From Dillenia suffruticosa (lineage: Eukaryota > Streptophyta > Magnoliopsida > Dilleniales > Dilleniaceae), in contig JAVTVX010000016.1 of assembly GCA_033439265.1 (NCBI GenBank), forward strand, positions 5,001 to 69,000: a stretch of 64,000 nucleotides of DNA, in the 5' to 3' direction. The position numbers and the translations under genes were made by a program. Positions 36,501 through 45,185 of the stretch are shown here, in pieces. Within the stretch, counting starts at the first letter, position 1. Each line of letters starts with the position of its first letter. Under the pieces are notes generated by a model that worked only from the letters and a program-made list of their open reading frames with translations, was not told the DNA's origin and did no database searches.

Positions 36501-39500
36501 ACCAAACCAGACATAGCCTATGCCGTGAATCAAATAAGCCAATATATGCATGTTCCTAAGAAGGGACATTGGAGAGCAGCTGAAAGAATCCTCCACTACA
36601 TTAAAGGTTCCCCTGGATTAGGAATTTGGATGAAAAAAAATGGAAGCTCAGAAATTGAGGGATATTGTGATGCAGACTGGACAGGTGATTCTAAGGATAG
36701 AAGATCCACTACTGGGTTTTGCATATTCGTAGGAAGAAATCTTGTTGCTTGGAAAAGCAAGAAACAGAGGGTTGTATCTAGATCAAGTGCAGAAGCCGAA
36801 TATACGGTCATGGCAGCAGGTGCTTGTGAGATAGTATGGTTAAAGGCCCTAGTAGAAGAGTTAGGGTTTAGAGTCTCAACACCAATCAAGCTTTATTGTG
36901 ACAATCAATCCGCAATTCATATTGCCTCTAATCCGGTCTTCCATGAGCGCACCAAACACATAGAGGTTGATTGTCACTTTATTCGACAGAAGGTAGAAGA
37001 AAAACTTATTGCCATATCTCATATCAAAGGAAAGGATCAATTGGCAGACATCTTCACCAAAGGAGGAACATTGGCTCATCTTCAAAATATAATGGGCAAG
37101 TTGGGCACTATAGACATATTCGCACAACTTGAGGGGGAGTGTTAAAAATAAACAGAATTTAGGCCTATTTAGGGATCCTTAACAGGCCCTAAATGGGCCC
37201 AAGCATGGGGTCCTTAAGACCCCAAAATAGGCCCAGCTTGGCCCTTGAGAAAGGGTCCAGCTGGGCCCTCCAACAACTAGTGGAAAACTAGCTGTTGGAG
37301 TTTCCAACGGCTAGTGAACTAGCCGTTGGAAACTGGCAGGCAGGAGAGGGCAGTGTCCTCTCCTGCCTCTCCTCTCTCTTTTCTCTCTCTCTTTTATGTC
37401 TTTTGTGTTCTATAAATAGATAGGACATTTTCCCTTGTAAAGTATGAACAAGTGTTCAAAATCTCTATGAATTCTCTTCTTGAAATACAATCAAGTTTCT
37501 ATTAGTTTTATGCTCTCTTTTTATTCAATTTCTTTCATAGTTTCAACACTATCAAGGCTCAAGAAGCTGTCCAAAAATGGGCCGAATGTAGACCCAATTA
37601 GACACCCAATTAGAAGCCCAAAAAGAGGTCCTAAATGGGCTGGCCAATAAGGGTTTTTTAGTCCATATAATGAAGCATCAAAATACATTAAAAGGGCCCA
37701 AGAAAACCTCATTCATGGGCCAAGAAGAAGCCCAAATAATACAGGGGCAAAATGGGCTCAATTTATAGTAGTTAGTTTTGGGTTTGTGTCTAATGGCTAG
37801 TTTTTGTCTCTGCAGGCTAATAGGGCTTTTTAGACTATAAATAAGTCTCCTCTCTTTACTTGTAAGACATCTTGGAGTATTGTCTCTCTTAACATACTTA
37901 GAGCATAGTCTCTCTCACAAATTGTCTCTAGAGTATTGTCTCTACAAATGTCTTGTATTTGATATTTTATCAAAACAATACAATTGAGTTCATTGTCACA
38001 AATTCAAGTTTCTTTCTTTCTTCTTGTTCTTAAACATTCAAACACATGCAACACTCAAAAGTCTTCAACCATTGCTCATCACAAAAACCCTAGCTCAACC
38101 ACCTACGCTTCCGCACTCCAAATTTCAACACACCCCCTTCCTGCAATTGCTTCTTCCTGTCTCTCTTAAACACCCAAATATTTCTTCAATTCAGTTGCGC
38201 AAATCTCCTTTCCATTTGTTTTATGATTCTTCTTTGATCTTTCCTCTTTCTTGCTAGCATTTGCTCCATATTCATTGCCTTTCTTGTTTGTTGTTTGATA
38301 GCTTCGGCATTTGCTCTCTCTCCAAAAAACAATGTGTTCCCTTTTATTTTTTTGGAAATTGGTCTTTTGAGCTTGGGCAACAGTTTACACTTCAAATAGG
38401 AACTGATCCTGAGCTTGGATTTCAAATTTGGCTTTGCTTGGGTCTTCCTCTTCATTTGGACTTGAGCTTGCTCTTCACTTGGTCATGGGCTTGAATTTGT
38501 GCTTGACCTTTTCCAGTGGACTGGGCTTGATAGGTCTTGAGATTAATTTGGGCTAGAATTTCTTAAATTTGGGTTTGGCCAGCTCCTTTAGCATTCAATA
38601 TTTGCTCGATGTGCCTACAATGAAGATCAACCTAATTTAGTAGTATTTTGAGGCAAAATGATGGGGAAAATAAATATAAAACCTATCAAATTTAATTGTC
38701 AATTCAGCATATCAATAGGACTTATCAATACAATGTACATGAACTTAACTATTCCAGTGTCCGGCTTGTGAAGGTCTGGCTTGTGAAGATCTGATAGTTC
38801 ACAGTTTAACTGCTTGTGCTGAATTTAGAAATTCTGGCCTTGTACTTGGCCAATGGGTTAATGTTATTCTGTAGTCAAGATCTTCATGTTGGTATTAGCA
38901 GGTGTGATATACATGCTGTTCTGGTCCAGGTTCTTCAATTGCATGCAGGTGCCTATATATAATTTTAACTTGAGGTAGTCTTATTATCTTGGATACCACA
39001 ACCTGCAAGCAGGATTCATCTTGCTTAAGCATAGAGTTCTACCTACATACATATTTTTTCCGTTTTTTTCTTCTTGTTTTCTAGGCAACAGGGAGAGGCA
39101 TAAGGGGGTCTCACGAAATTCTTAGCTGCCCTTTTGCTCTGAAAGGATCATTTTAAGGGAATGTGGACATAATCTTTTGCTCTATGGGCACTCACATATC
39201 TGTCTTTCCCCAGAGGTTCCCGAATGCACTGGTTCGGCAGGTAGAATCCGCCTGGTGAGTGACTTGTAGAATTTCAAGGGATTTGGATTACCATTTGAGC
39301 CGCAGCCAAAGCACCTAATCTATCTGTATATGTGCAAACTTGTTAGTGACTGTCAACATTTACCTATTCTTTGCAAAAAGAAATGCTGTCTTACATAGGC
39401 AACCATGCTGCTTGTGCATATCTTCTAAGGAAGAGAGCTTCTCTAATGCATTCAAGCCTCAGTAAAAATAAAAACGAAATCATGGAAAGCCATACTTTGA

Positions 39501-40374
39501 AAGCACAAAGTACTTAAAAGATGGCCAAACATTGCCGTTTCAACTCTATTAAATGGCCGAGGGACTAATATATAAGAAAAATGACAATTACGACTATGGT
39601 TCATTACCTGATCTTTAGGATTATGGCCTTTCTCTCATTCCAAATGCATACAGGAAGAGCCATAATAGCGTGTCTCGAAAGCAAACAAGCATCCTTCAGC
39701 CTGCCAAATTCTCTAAGCTTTATGATCGATAAATCAGGAAAGCTCGTAGCGCAAAGTCACTAAGGATCACAAATGGCCAAGAGGCGATTCTATATCTCTC
39801 ATGCTATAGAGCAATGAAGGAGCAAACAACCTATAGATTCGAACTCCTTGTAGCACATCACACAAATATCCAGAGGGATTGTTTTACCAGGTCTCCTTCT
39901 CAACAATAAATCTTTTGTATTGATATTGTTATGTGCCCTGCTGGGTTGTAAGGAACCCAAATCCCCCCCCCCCTCGGGGGGATTTGTCTTGAAAATCATC
40001 CCATTCATCATGGAAAATATTGTATATATGTCATCTATCTATACCATTTATCTCTACTTAGTTCATCTGTTCTATTATTACATCTTCTCATTAGTTTGAC
40101 ATCTATGACCTGTTTTTGTTATCGTCCAAAATCAGAAATTTTCATACCATGTCTTTTGTGAAGGGGCTGTTGAAAAAGTAACCGAGTTTGTGATATAGGT
40201 ACCCTGGATGCAATAATCAAGATGATCAGGTATGAAGGATTGGCAGTTTTTTACAAAGGGATGAGAACAAAGATTATACAGAGTGTTTTTGCTGCCTCTG
40301 TGCTTTTCGTGGTTAAGGAGGAGCTTGTCAAGGCCTATGTGTTGCTTGCAACAAGAACCAAAAAGCCGTACTGA
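15423..40374 (+). CDS. PXN: Peroxisomal NAD carrier (PXN-type mitochondrial carrier family), 11 coding exons
   Basis: Coding exons: 15423-15503, 15690-15803, 15914-15988, 19000-19130, 19249-19303, 22854-23009, 23723-23791, 23867-23974, 25582-25650, 29866-29920, 40199-40374. All introns are GT-AG and the joined frame is 1089 bases, 362 residues and a stop, without a lesion; Arabidopsis PXN is about 330 residues. The product is a six-helix carrier of the mitochondrial carrier family. PXN proteins import NAD into peroxisomes in exchange for AMP or NADH, supporting beta-oxidation. The three carrier signatures are visible but atypical, as in this subfamily: YPLQTVNTRQQ (exons 1-2), [11 protein letters not shown] (exon 5), YPLLVVK/SRLQAKQ (exons 9-10). 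[14 protein letters not shown] and [12 protein letters not shown] are further hallmarks. Introns total about 23.9 kb and are full of transposon remains; the last is 10,278 bases. Confidence 0.93.
15690..15803 (+). CDS. PXN: PXN exon 2
   Basis: 38 codons from VNTRQQTER to LAQILR; finishes the first carrier signature and the matrix-side loop. Flanked by AG (15688) and GT (15804). Confidence 0.92.
15914..15988 (+). CDS. PXN: PXN exon 3
   Basis: 25 codons, [20 protein letters not shown] then TAASQ; contains the conserved EGWxGIYxGL element of carrier repeat 1. Confidence 0.92.
16140..16370 (+). repeat. Diverged tandem duplication, period about 126
   Basis: Two copies share GCCTAAAGAGA(GA)AGTTCAAT, CAACAGATCGATAGGAAGA-like and TTTGATTGTT segments; the second is shorter. 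Confidence 0.65.
17040..17875 (-). mobile_element. LTR-retrotransposon relic: LTR with polypurine tract, minus strand
   Basis: Read on the minus strand, a G8 polypurine tract (17866-17873) is followed by an LTR-like start TGTCGTGGCATGATC at about 17863. It runs to a TATATAAATAG box near 17222, as expected for an LTR. The far end is not defined and no pol domain is seen beside it, so this is probably a solo or truncated LTR. Confidence 0.45.
19000..19130 (+). CDS. PXN: PXN exon 4
   Basis: Starts [16 protein letters not shown] and ends in a split Gly codon (GG/G). Helix 2, the loop ([13 protein letters not shown]) and the start of helix 3. Confidence 0.92.
19249..19303 (+). CDS. PXN: PXN exon 5
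   Basis: [18 protein letters not shown], the second carrier signature with the Trp typical of NAD/pyrimidine-type carriers. Confidence 0.92.
20698..20745 (+). repeat. Two 23-24-bp tandem units
   Basis: GAGGGTATTTGAGAGAGAGG-type unit present twice in a row. Confidence 0.8.
20800..21610 (-). mobile_element. Copia-like LTR relic, minus strand
   Basis: On the minus strand, TTGAGGAG followed by TGTTATGCATATTG (from 21600 downward) looks like a copia polypurine tract and LTR start. The sequence beyond is AT-rich with repeated TCCTAATTNGGATTAG pieces. The outer LTR end and coding domains are not seen. Confidence 0.35.
22160..22580 (+). repeat. Diverged direct repeat, spacing about 278
   Basis: 22160-22300 and 22438-22580 share GCCAAA(T/C)ACCC, GAGTATGTAA, CCTATGCAC, GATAATT(A/G)AGTT and ATGATNTAGATGAT in the same order. 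Confidence 0.6.
22854..23009 (+). CDS. PXN: PXN exon 6
   Basis: 52 codons from [16 protein letters not shown] to [10 protein letters not shown]. This hydrophilic loop between helices 3 and 4 is the most variable part of the family. Acceptor TAG at 22851, donor GT at 23010. Confidence 0.9.
22931..23200 (+). repeat. Partial tandem duplication of PXN exon 6 and its donor site
   Basis: The segment 22931-23063 (3' half of exon 6, donor and start of intron 6) is repeated at 23064-23200. The second copy has two in-frame stops (TGA, TAG, where the first has TGT and GAG) and so is not coding. Confidence 0.85.
23723..23791 (+). CDS. PXN: PXN exon 7
   Basis: [20 protein letters not shown] then LIM: the conserved G-FWKG-PTLIM block of carrier repeat 2. 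Confidence 0.92.
23867..23974 (+). CDS. PXN: PXN exon 8
   Basis: 36 codons, [18 protein letters not shown] to KNVSALE; helix 4 and the following loop. Confidence 0.92.
23975..25581 (+). other. PXN intron 8
   Basis: Non-coding; most of it is a decayed minus-strand copia element. Also holds an exact 38-bp direct repeat (24014-24051 and 24163-24200). Confidence 0.85.
24200..25330 (-). mobile_element. Small, internally deleted copia element, minus strand
   Basis: On the minus strand: a 5' LTR-like part (about 25320-25195) with TATATATAAATTG, then RT-like sequence with [13 protein letters not shown] (about 25130-25090). RNase H-region-like sequence (about 25009-24713) follows, then a polypurine tract AGGGGGGAG next to TGTTGGAAATAGC (about 24322-24300), and a 3' LTR-like part. 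The two LTR-like parts share TTGTTTATAGG(A/C)AGTTGT. gag, protease and integrase are missing. Confidence 0.55.
25582..25650 (+). CDS. PXN: PXN exon 9
   Basis: [20 protein letters not shown] then VVK; start of the third signature, split from SRLQAKQ by intron 9. Confidence 0.92.
26005..26085 (-). mobile_element. Truncated Au-type SINE, minus strand
   Basis: Shares GGGCTCAC, GTGCTCCC(T/C)GGCTTAGTG and CGGGGGTA with the complete copy at 32355-32533. The tRNA-like head is absent. Confidence 0.65.
26880..28440 (+). mobile_element. LINE fragment with endonuclease start
   Basis: A frame from 27934 begins [16 protein letters not shown] and continues to [10 protein letters not shown], the start of a plant LINE ORF2 endonuclease (W-N-x-RG and Q-E-T blocks, both altered). 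GGDVWDYW near 28213 is a decayed G-D-F-N block. Sequence before 27930 may be ORF1 but is too degraded to show it. This LINE differs from the copies near 6-11 and 43-49 kb. Confidence 0.5.
28500..28790 (+). mobile_element. RTE-like LINE 3' fragment
   Basis: Broken frames give [30 protein letters not shown], which follow the order of the conserved C-terminal block of plant RTE-clade LINEs (RM-R-M-G, RENRLRWFGHV, RR-VRR-D). No catalytic domain is present. Confidence 0.45.
28818..28921 (-). mobile_element. Short SINE-like insertion, minus strand
   Basis: On the minus strand, GGGACAACCAAGTGGTC resembles an A box and GGGATCAAATCTC a B box of RNA polymerase III, followed by an A-rich tail with T interruptions. 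TGGTTTTT(T)A flanks it on both sides (28809-28818 and 28922-28930), a possible target duplication. Confidence 0.4.
29866..29920 (+). CDS. PXN: PXN exon 10
   Basis: [18 protein letters not shown] plus one base of a split Gly codon; completes the third signature. Acceptor TAG at 29863, donor GT at 29921. Confidence 0.9.
31258..31364 (+). repeat. Imperfect CTACAGT-type repeats in the copia A leader
   Basis: About eight variants of GCTACAGTG / GCTATAGTG / ACTACAGTA at intervals of roughly 11-15 bases. Confidence 0.7.
32355..32533 (-). mobile_element. Au-type SINE, full length, minus strand
   Basis: On the minus strand it starts GAAGGGCGAATCTTGGTGCA with an A box (TTGGTGCAACGG), has a B box (GGGTTCGACGC) and then the Au body (GAAACAACTTCTTTGCAAAA, CCCGCACTAAGCCGGGGAGC). 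It ends AGTGAGCCC. A perfect 15-bp target duplication GTCAGCAGAAGAGTA lies at 32340-32354 and 32534-32548. It sits inside copia element A and is therefore younger than it. Confidence 0.9.
34110..35356 (+). pseudogene. Copia B protease/integrase region
   Basis: The frame 34110-34760 carries the pre-integrase block ([17 protein letters not shown], about 34370) and the integrase core with D...SDHGGEF (about 34725). It stops at 34758; 34871-35356 carries the remaining integrase ([37 protein letters not shown]). Stops at 34107 and 34758 and a shift between 34760 and 34870 disable it. The role is insertion of cDNA into the host genome. Confidence 0.8.
35561..37145 (+). pseudogene. Copia B reverse transcriptase / RNase H
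   Basis: RT begins in the frame 35561-36034 ([48 protein letters not shown]) and continues in the overlapping frame 35895-37145, so one frameshift lies near 35900. The second frame has the catalytic YVDD (36179-36190), the [13 protein letters not shown] block, and RNase H with [18 protein letters not shown] and [20 protein letters not shown]. It ends at the polypurine tract. Apart from this frameshift the enzyme looks nearly complete. Confidence 0.85.
37140..37548 (+). repeat. 3' LTR of copia B with three hairpins
   Basis: TGTTAAA...TTCAACA ends, polypurine tract just before it, TATAAATAG box at about 37411. The U3 part holds three hairpins in a row (37268-37300, 37299-37334, 37339-37367). 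Confidence 0.85.
37560..38060 (+). repeat. LTR-like stretch after copia B
   Basis: Resembles a second, unrelated LTR: repeated GGGCC motifs, ACTATAAATAAGTC at about 37834, then a CT- and CAA-rich downstream part. No partner LTR or primer site is visible, so this may be a solo LTR. Confidence 0.35.
39590..40015 (-). mobile_element. LINE zf-RVT fragment, minus strand
   Basis: On the minus strand, [20 protein letters not shown], then [20 protein letters not shown] (Cys/His block) and, after stops, [13 protein letters not shown] match the end of a plant LINE ORF2. The frame is broken and the rest of the LINE is absent. Confidence 0.6.
40199..40374 (+). CDS. PXN: PXN exon 11 (last)
   Basis: Completes the split Gly codon, then [40 protein letters not shown] and a C-terminus ending TKKPY; stop TGA at 40372-40374. 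Contains the E-G-FYKG-TKI-QS block of carrier repeat 3. The end lacks a clear SKL-type signal, as expected for a peroxisomal membrane protein. Confidence 0.93.
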
Positions 40375-41050
40375 ATTTAGTAAAATAAATTTCCACATTT
40401 GTGTATAGTTACTTACCCAATCTGTAGTGTGCATTGTTCTCTTTGCTCTTAATCTGTAAATGCAAAGCATTGTTTATTGATGTTAAGTTAAACCATGTTC
40501 TTGGAACTCAGGGGCCTGGGTCCCAATTTGCTCCTTTGGCCACAAAGATAGATGCCGTTGGAGGTTAAGTTGTTACAAGAGTGGGGAGTAGCACAAAACA
40601 ATTGATATTCCTTGGCCAATTGACTTGCTTATTTGCTATTAGTGTGCAATATGTGTTTCATTATGTTATGGCTCGCTTTGCCATCAGCTGTTCATGGTCT
40701 CACAAGTTACACAATCACCCTGAAGCTTGGAAGTAGTAGTTGATATCGTCTGGCTTTCAAGGGGAGAACATTATGAACATGTGTGGTTGAAGATATAATG
40801 GGAAGTTTGAGCGTCTTTCTTCAGTTGGCCTGTTGTTGAAGGATTTTATGAAAATCAAAAGACTACAATGTCCAGTCATTGTATTCAAGATTATGTAGAT
40901 TATGCAATTGGTACATCTCATTATGATTTCTGTTTGCCTGTATGTTTTGTCTCTGGTTTTAATGGCTGTTGTGACAGTGGTTGCAACCTTCACCAATACA
41001 AATCTATTCACGGATGAAATTATCAATTTGCTGATACAGGCTGAAGCGCA
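40375..41050 (+). other. 3' flank / probable 3' UTR of PXN
   Basis: AT-rich non-coding sequence with AATAAA-like signals shortly after the stop (about 40383). No other gene seen. Confidence 0.5.
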
Positions 41051-41064
41051 GTCAGGACCATCTT

Positions 41065-41258
41065 TTTTTTTTTGGGTCTTTGCTAAATCTCCCGATATTT
41101 AGAGTTTCGTTCCGACTAATCAGGTCAACCTGACTGTCGAACCTCCTATAGAGGGAGATGTCTCCAAAAGTAGTCTTTTTCGTTCCCGATGAGGCTCAGA
41201 CTCGAGCACTTGGTTAAGAGATGCAGAGCTCTTTTCACTGCGTCGATTGACCTTTGGT
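41065..41258 (-). mobile_element. SINE copy 1, minus strand, with target duplication
   Basis: Flanked by an exact 14-bp duplication GTCAGGACCATCTT (41051-41064, 41259-41272). On the minus strand it has A-box-like GACGCAGTGAAAAGAG, B-box-like GTGCTCGAGTCTG, a body with GGTTGACCTGATTAGTCGGA and an A tail. Confidence 0.85.
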
Positions 41259-41366
41259 GTCAGGACCATCTTATACTGCTTATAACAAATTCCTTTCAAC
41301 ATGGCTACTTTCATTGTGTATCGCTATTATAGTAAAATACTCTGGGATATTTATCAAATTATTATG

Positions 41367-42485
41367 AATTTAAAAAAAAATTATCTAAATATGGTGATTT
41401 ATTTTTGTTTCCAAAATATTGATTTCACACTCTGAGTGTGCGAAATCAGTATTTTTTAAATTTTAAAATTTTTTGTTTTAACAAATCGGTTCAGTGCGAA
41501 ACCGGTTCGAGTAAAATCAGTTTTGTACTCTTAAAATGCGAAACCGTTTTCTCACTCAAATCGATTTTTCACTCTTTTTTTTGTTTAAAAAAAATGCAAA
41601 TATGTGGATTTGAATCGACTTGACATTATGAGGAATTGAAGTGATAACCACGGGACTATAATATGTGTGGTTGTTGTTGTTGTTGTTTTTTTTAATTATT
41701 TTTTAATTTTTAAACAACTAAATATATTAAAATAATTAATATTTTTATAAAAATTCTTTTATATTTTATATTACATATTTTCTCACATTTGATAAATTAT
41801 TTTCTTATTTGATCATAATTTTATTTTTTATATTATTTATTATATAATTATTTTTTTAATAAATATATAATTATTAATTGTAAAATAAATAATATAAAAA
41901 ATAAAATTATGATCAAATATGAAAATAATTTATCAAATATGAGAAAATATGTAATATAAAATATAAATGAATTTTTATATAAATTTTAATTATTTTAATA
42001 TATTGAATTGTTTAATTATAAAACAAATAATATAAAAAATATAATTATGATCAAATAAGAAAATAATTTATCATACGTGAGAAAATATGTAATAAAAAAT
42101 ATAAAAGAATTTTTATTAAAATATTAATTATTTTAATATATTGAGTTGTTTAAAAATTAAAAAATAAAAGAAACAAAAAACAATAACAACCAACACAACA
42201 TGTTGTGATTTTGTGATTATCACTTCATTATCTCATAATTTCACGTTTGAGGTTTGAATCCACATGCATTTTTTGAAACAAAAAAGAAGTGGGTAACTAG
42301 TTCGACCAAACCGGTTTCGCACTCTCAAAGTGCAAAACTGGTTCCACTCGATCTGGTTTCGCACAAAACTGGTTTTTTAAAACAAAAAAGTAAAAAATTT
42401 TAAAAATACTCATTTTGCACTCTTAAAGTGCGAAACCAACATTTTGAAAAAAAAAATCAGTATATTTAAATATTATTTTTAATTT
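41367..42485. mobile_element. Fold-back (long inverted repeat) element
   Basis: The left arm (41367-41870) matches the reverse complement of the right arm (about 42019-42485) along its length. Outer parts have GTGCGAAA(C/T)C and CTCTNAAAGTGC motifs, middle parts GTGGATTTGAAT / ATTCAAACC, inner parts long AT-rich blocks. An extra 139-bp inverted unit (41881-42018) repeats the inner part of the right arm. There is no coding capacity. It resembles a non-autonomous fold-back or MULE-like DNA transposon; I could not fix a target duplication. Confidence 0.75.
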
Positions 42486-42898
42486 ACAATATTTTGCAGG
42501 TAAAGCACTGTTGTGACCTGATTTGGTTCTCTTTAAAGTGCAGATTTTGGTTCCTATTTTCAAGATTTCCACGGGGTTAAATTTTACATTCTCTATTGCA
42601 TGTTGAGATTTAGTAGTGTATCGTTAGAAACCAATTCTTTTATACTTTGATGTATCAACAATTTCCAAAACATGATCATTTTGTGTTCCCTCAGAGATAA
42701 TGTACTGGTTTCCATCCCTAACTTTTTTTTTTTCTTCGGTAGTAAATACCTGCTTGCTTATAATGATAAATTGCGTACTGCCTTCTTGGACAGAGAATAT
42801 CCGAGCAACTCCAAGTGTTGTACACAACAGGCTCGTAGAATCAGTACTTTATTAAATAATCCTCTGCAACAAGTAAAATAAAGGAATTAGTATGATTT

Positions 42899-43089
42899 TT
42901 TTTTAATATCATAGTTAGGTTATCAATTCAGTATTTGAGATTTTGTCCTGATTAATCTGGGTCGACCGTTTGCAGGGTCCAATTAAGAAGACAGGTCTCC
43001 CCGCGTTGATTTTTCTGTTCCTATGTGAATCAAATTCCTGACCATGGTTAAGGGGCGTCAATTCCAACCAACTGAGCCAAGACGTAAGT
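42899..43089 (-). mobile_element. SINE copy 2, minus strand, with target duplication
   Basis: Flanked by an exact 16-bp duplication GGAATTAGTATGATTT (42883-42898, 43090-43105). On the minus strand an A box (TGGCTCAGTTGG) and a B-box-like GGAATTTGATTC lie in the head. The body shares GGTCGACC(C)AGATTAATCAGGA with SINE copy 1, so both belong to one family. Confidence 0.85.
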
Positions 43090-43354
43090 GGAATTAGTAT
43101 GATTTGATTCTGTTACTAGTGTTCAGCATTGGATTTTGAATGATTTTCAGTCTTTGCCTTTTAGAAGCTGCTTTGAAATTTCAGGTTCTTTAGTGTTTGG
43201 CTCTTTTTGCTTGAATTTGCATTATCATAAACTATATGTCGACTCTATGCCTCTAAACTTGCATCACTATGCTGGATAGACGTTAATGATAGCCACTTGT
43301 GTTTAGGCTTTGCCCAATCGTGGAAGGCATCTTCGGACGTTTTTGGTAGAATAA

Positions 43355-43520
43355 TTAGAGTTTAGAGTTTAGGGTTAACAATTGAGGATTGAGTTCTGAT
43401 GGCTTAGAATTTAGAGTTTGAGGTTTGGGGTTTAAGAGTTTAAGGGTTGATGCTTGAGGGTTGAGAGTGAGAGTAAAGGGTTTAGATTTTAGGGTTTAGA
43501 ATTTAGGGTTTAGGATTTAA
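43355..43520 (-). repeat. Degenerate telomere-like tract on the 3' side of LINE copy 3
   Basis: Over 20 variant TTTAGGG units (TTTAGAG, TTTAGGG, TTTGGGG, TTGAGGG). Read on the minus strand, the strand of the LINE next to it, it is CCCTAAA-type. Confidence 0.75.
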
Positions 43521-43638
43521 AATTTTTCTATTATTATAAAAATATGTGCATATATATATATATATATATATAAAAGTGTAAAATTACATGAATACGGGGA
43601 TATGTTTTGAGATATACAAGAAAACATACGGTCATTAT

Positions 43639-43797
43639 ACAAGTATAAAAAATTTAAGTACTTCAACTGAATGTAAAGGTATAATAATAAATGTTGTAAT
43701 GACAAGCCATCATACATGACAAGTATAAAAAATTTAAGTACTAGGTTCAACTGAATGTAAAGGTATAATAATAAATGTTGTAATGACAAGCGATGGA
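43639..43797 (+). repeat. 80-bp tandem duplication
   Basis: Two nearly identical units (43639-43718, 43719-43797); the second carries AGGT after GTACT. A (TA)n tract lies just before at 43554-43573. Confidence 0.85.
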
Positions 43798-43829
43798 AGA
43801 GTCGCTCACCAATTTTGTTTTTGTTTCTC

Positions 43830-45185
43830 TTTATCTATATATAGTATATAAAGCGCTGCTGATGAGCTATTTGAAGATCCTATTCTGCCAAAGAGGATGT
43901 TCAGTCAGAGAAGATAGGCTCGTTTGAATGCCAAATCAGGAGTTAAGGAAAAAATGAAGAAACATGGTGCGCCATAGTCAATCATCACACTCCCCTTGAG
44001 AAAGGGTAGCAAAAGAATAGGTGGTAAACAGTCTCTCCAACAAGAGTAGAGATGACATGTGGATGAAGTCAAAATCCTAATTTTGAATAGATGGTTGCTC
44101 AGCTAGAGCTGCTTCATGCAAACTAGCCACATGATAAAGGCTAAATGGGGATCGCTCTTGAAAATCATATCAGATTCGATCATGGAACATGAGTATGGGA
44201 ACTTCTGATATGCTTCCATACCCAAACAATAGAGAACTCCCCCTTGAGGTAATCATCCGCATAACTATGTCATAGCGAGTAGAATATGAAAGATATGATT
44301 TCAAAATAATCTCCCGAATATGATTTGCATTGATCTTGAGATTCGCTGCTCAGTATCCTAGATATACATCGTCAAGTGTTGAAGAAAACATTCAGAAAAT
44401 TACTCATTAGTACAACGTGATCTCTTTATGGTGTGTCTACCAATGACCTCTATCAGGAGGCCTACTGGAGACCCAACATCATATCAGAATGAAATACACT
44501 TACCATTGCCTATCCTTCGTACTACTAATTCCCATACCAGATGTCTTAAAGATAGGAGTTTTATCCATATCTATGAACATCTGTCCAGAACTTAAACATA
44601 TCAAAAAATGCGTCTCCAAAGTAGATATGTCCTCACCCATTGTCTTCAAATATTATCTTCCGAGTCTTAGAGAAGCTGACATATGTGCTTGAGTTGGGTT
44701 GCTCTATTCCAATCTGTCACTCGTTTTAGTCCTAACCCCTTCCTCATTCGCCACCCAAGGGACCAAACAATTTTGACTTTATGGTGTTTAAGAGATGAAT
44801 CAGAACATAAAAATTTAGATATAATCTACTCAATCTTCTTGCATATCATCTTTGAAAGGACAAATATATGACCAATTTCTTTGAATCGAAAGCAAAATGT
44901 TATTAACAAGCTATAACCACTTTGTATATGATAAGTGGCAGCTTGTCTAATGTTGAATTCTGTCTATAATCCATTGTACTAGCTGAACATACTCCCCAAC
45001 AGATACTTTAGTCGACACTAGAGGAACCTTTAGGTACCATACATAGAGGTAGGACTGGCAAAACCCCGAAATCCTTAAGATAGTCATACTGATCCTTGAT
45101 TAACCGCACCAAAGAAGATCAGTCTCTTTCGAGGGGCTAAGAAATATGCTGTAGTCTTGTTGGTTACCTTATTCTGCGACGGTTA
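43830..45185 (-). mobile_element. LINE copy 3, 3' part, minus strand
   Basis: On the minus strand it carries the end of the RT (VPLVSTKVSVGEYVQLV, then LLSIQRNWSYI), the MGNGK-FW-D block and the zf-RVT region of the same LINE family as copies 1, 2 and 4. It is 5'-truncated near 45185. Stops are frequent. Confidence 0.7.

Larger units (their letters stand above)
33990..37548 (+). mobile_element. Copia element B: protease to 3' LTR
   Basis: Begins inside the protease (active-site DSGT at 34009-34020). It continues through pre-integrase and integrase (34110-34760, 34871-35356), reverse transcriptase and RNase H (35561-37145), a polypurine tract (37128-37139) and a 409-bp 3' LTR (37140-37548). 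There is no 5' LTR, primer site or gag of its own. The reading frame has few lesions, so it is much younger than copia element A. Confidence 0.85.
29921..40198 (+). other. PXN intron 10 (10.3 kb)
   Basis: Contains the copia chimera 30990-37548, an Au-type SINE, a further LTR-like stretch (37560-38060) and a minus-strand LINE fragment (39590-40015). 30060-30840 is A-rich repeat-like sequence; 38640-39590 has nothing recognisable. Confidence 0.85.

Noticed and set aside
36596..36889. 97-codon minus-strand frame
   Set aside because: Antisense of the copia B RNase H frame.
45050..45066. TAGGACTGGCAAAACC, resembling a hAT terminal repeat
   Set aside because: It lies inside continuous LINE RT sequence on the minus strand, and no matching 8-bp duplication was found.
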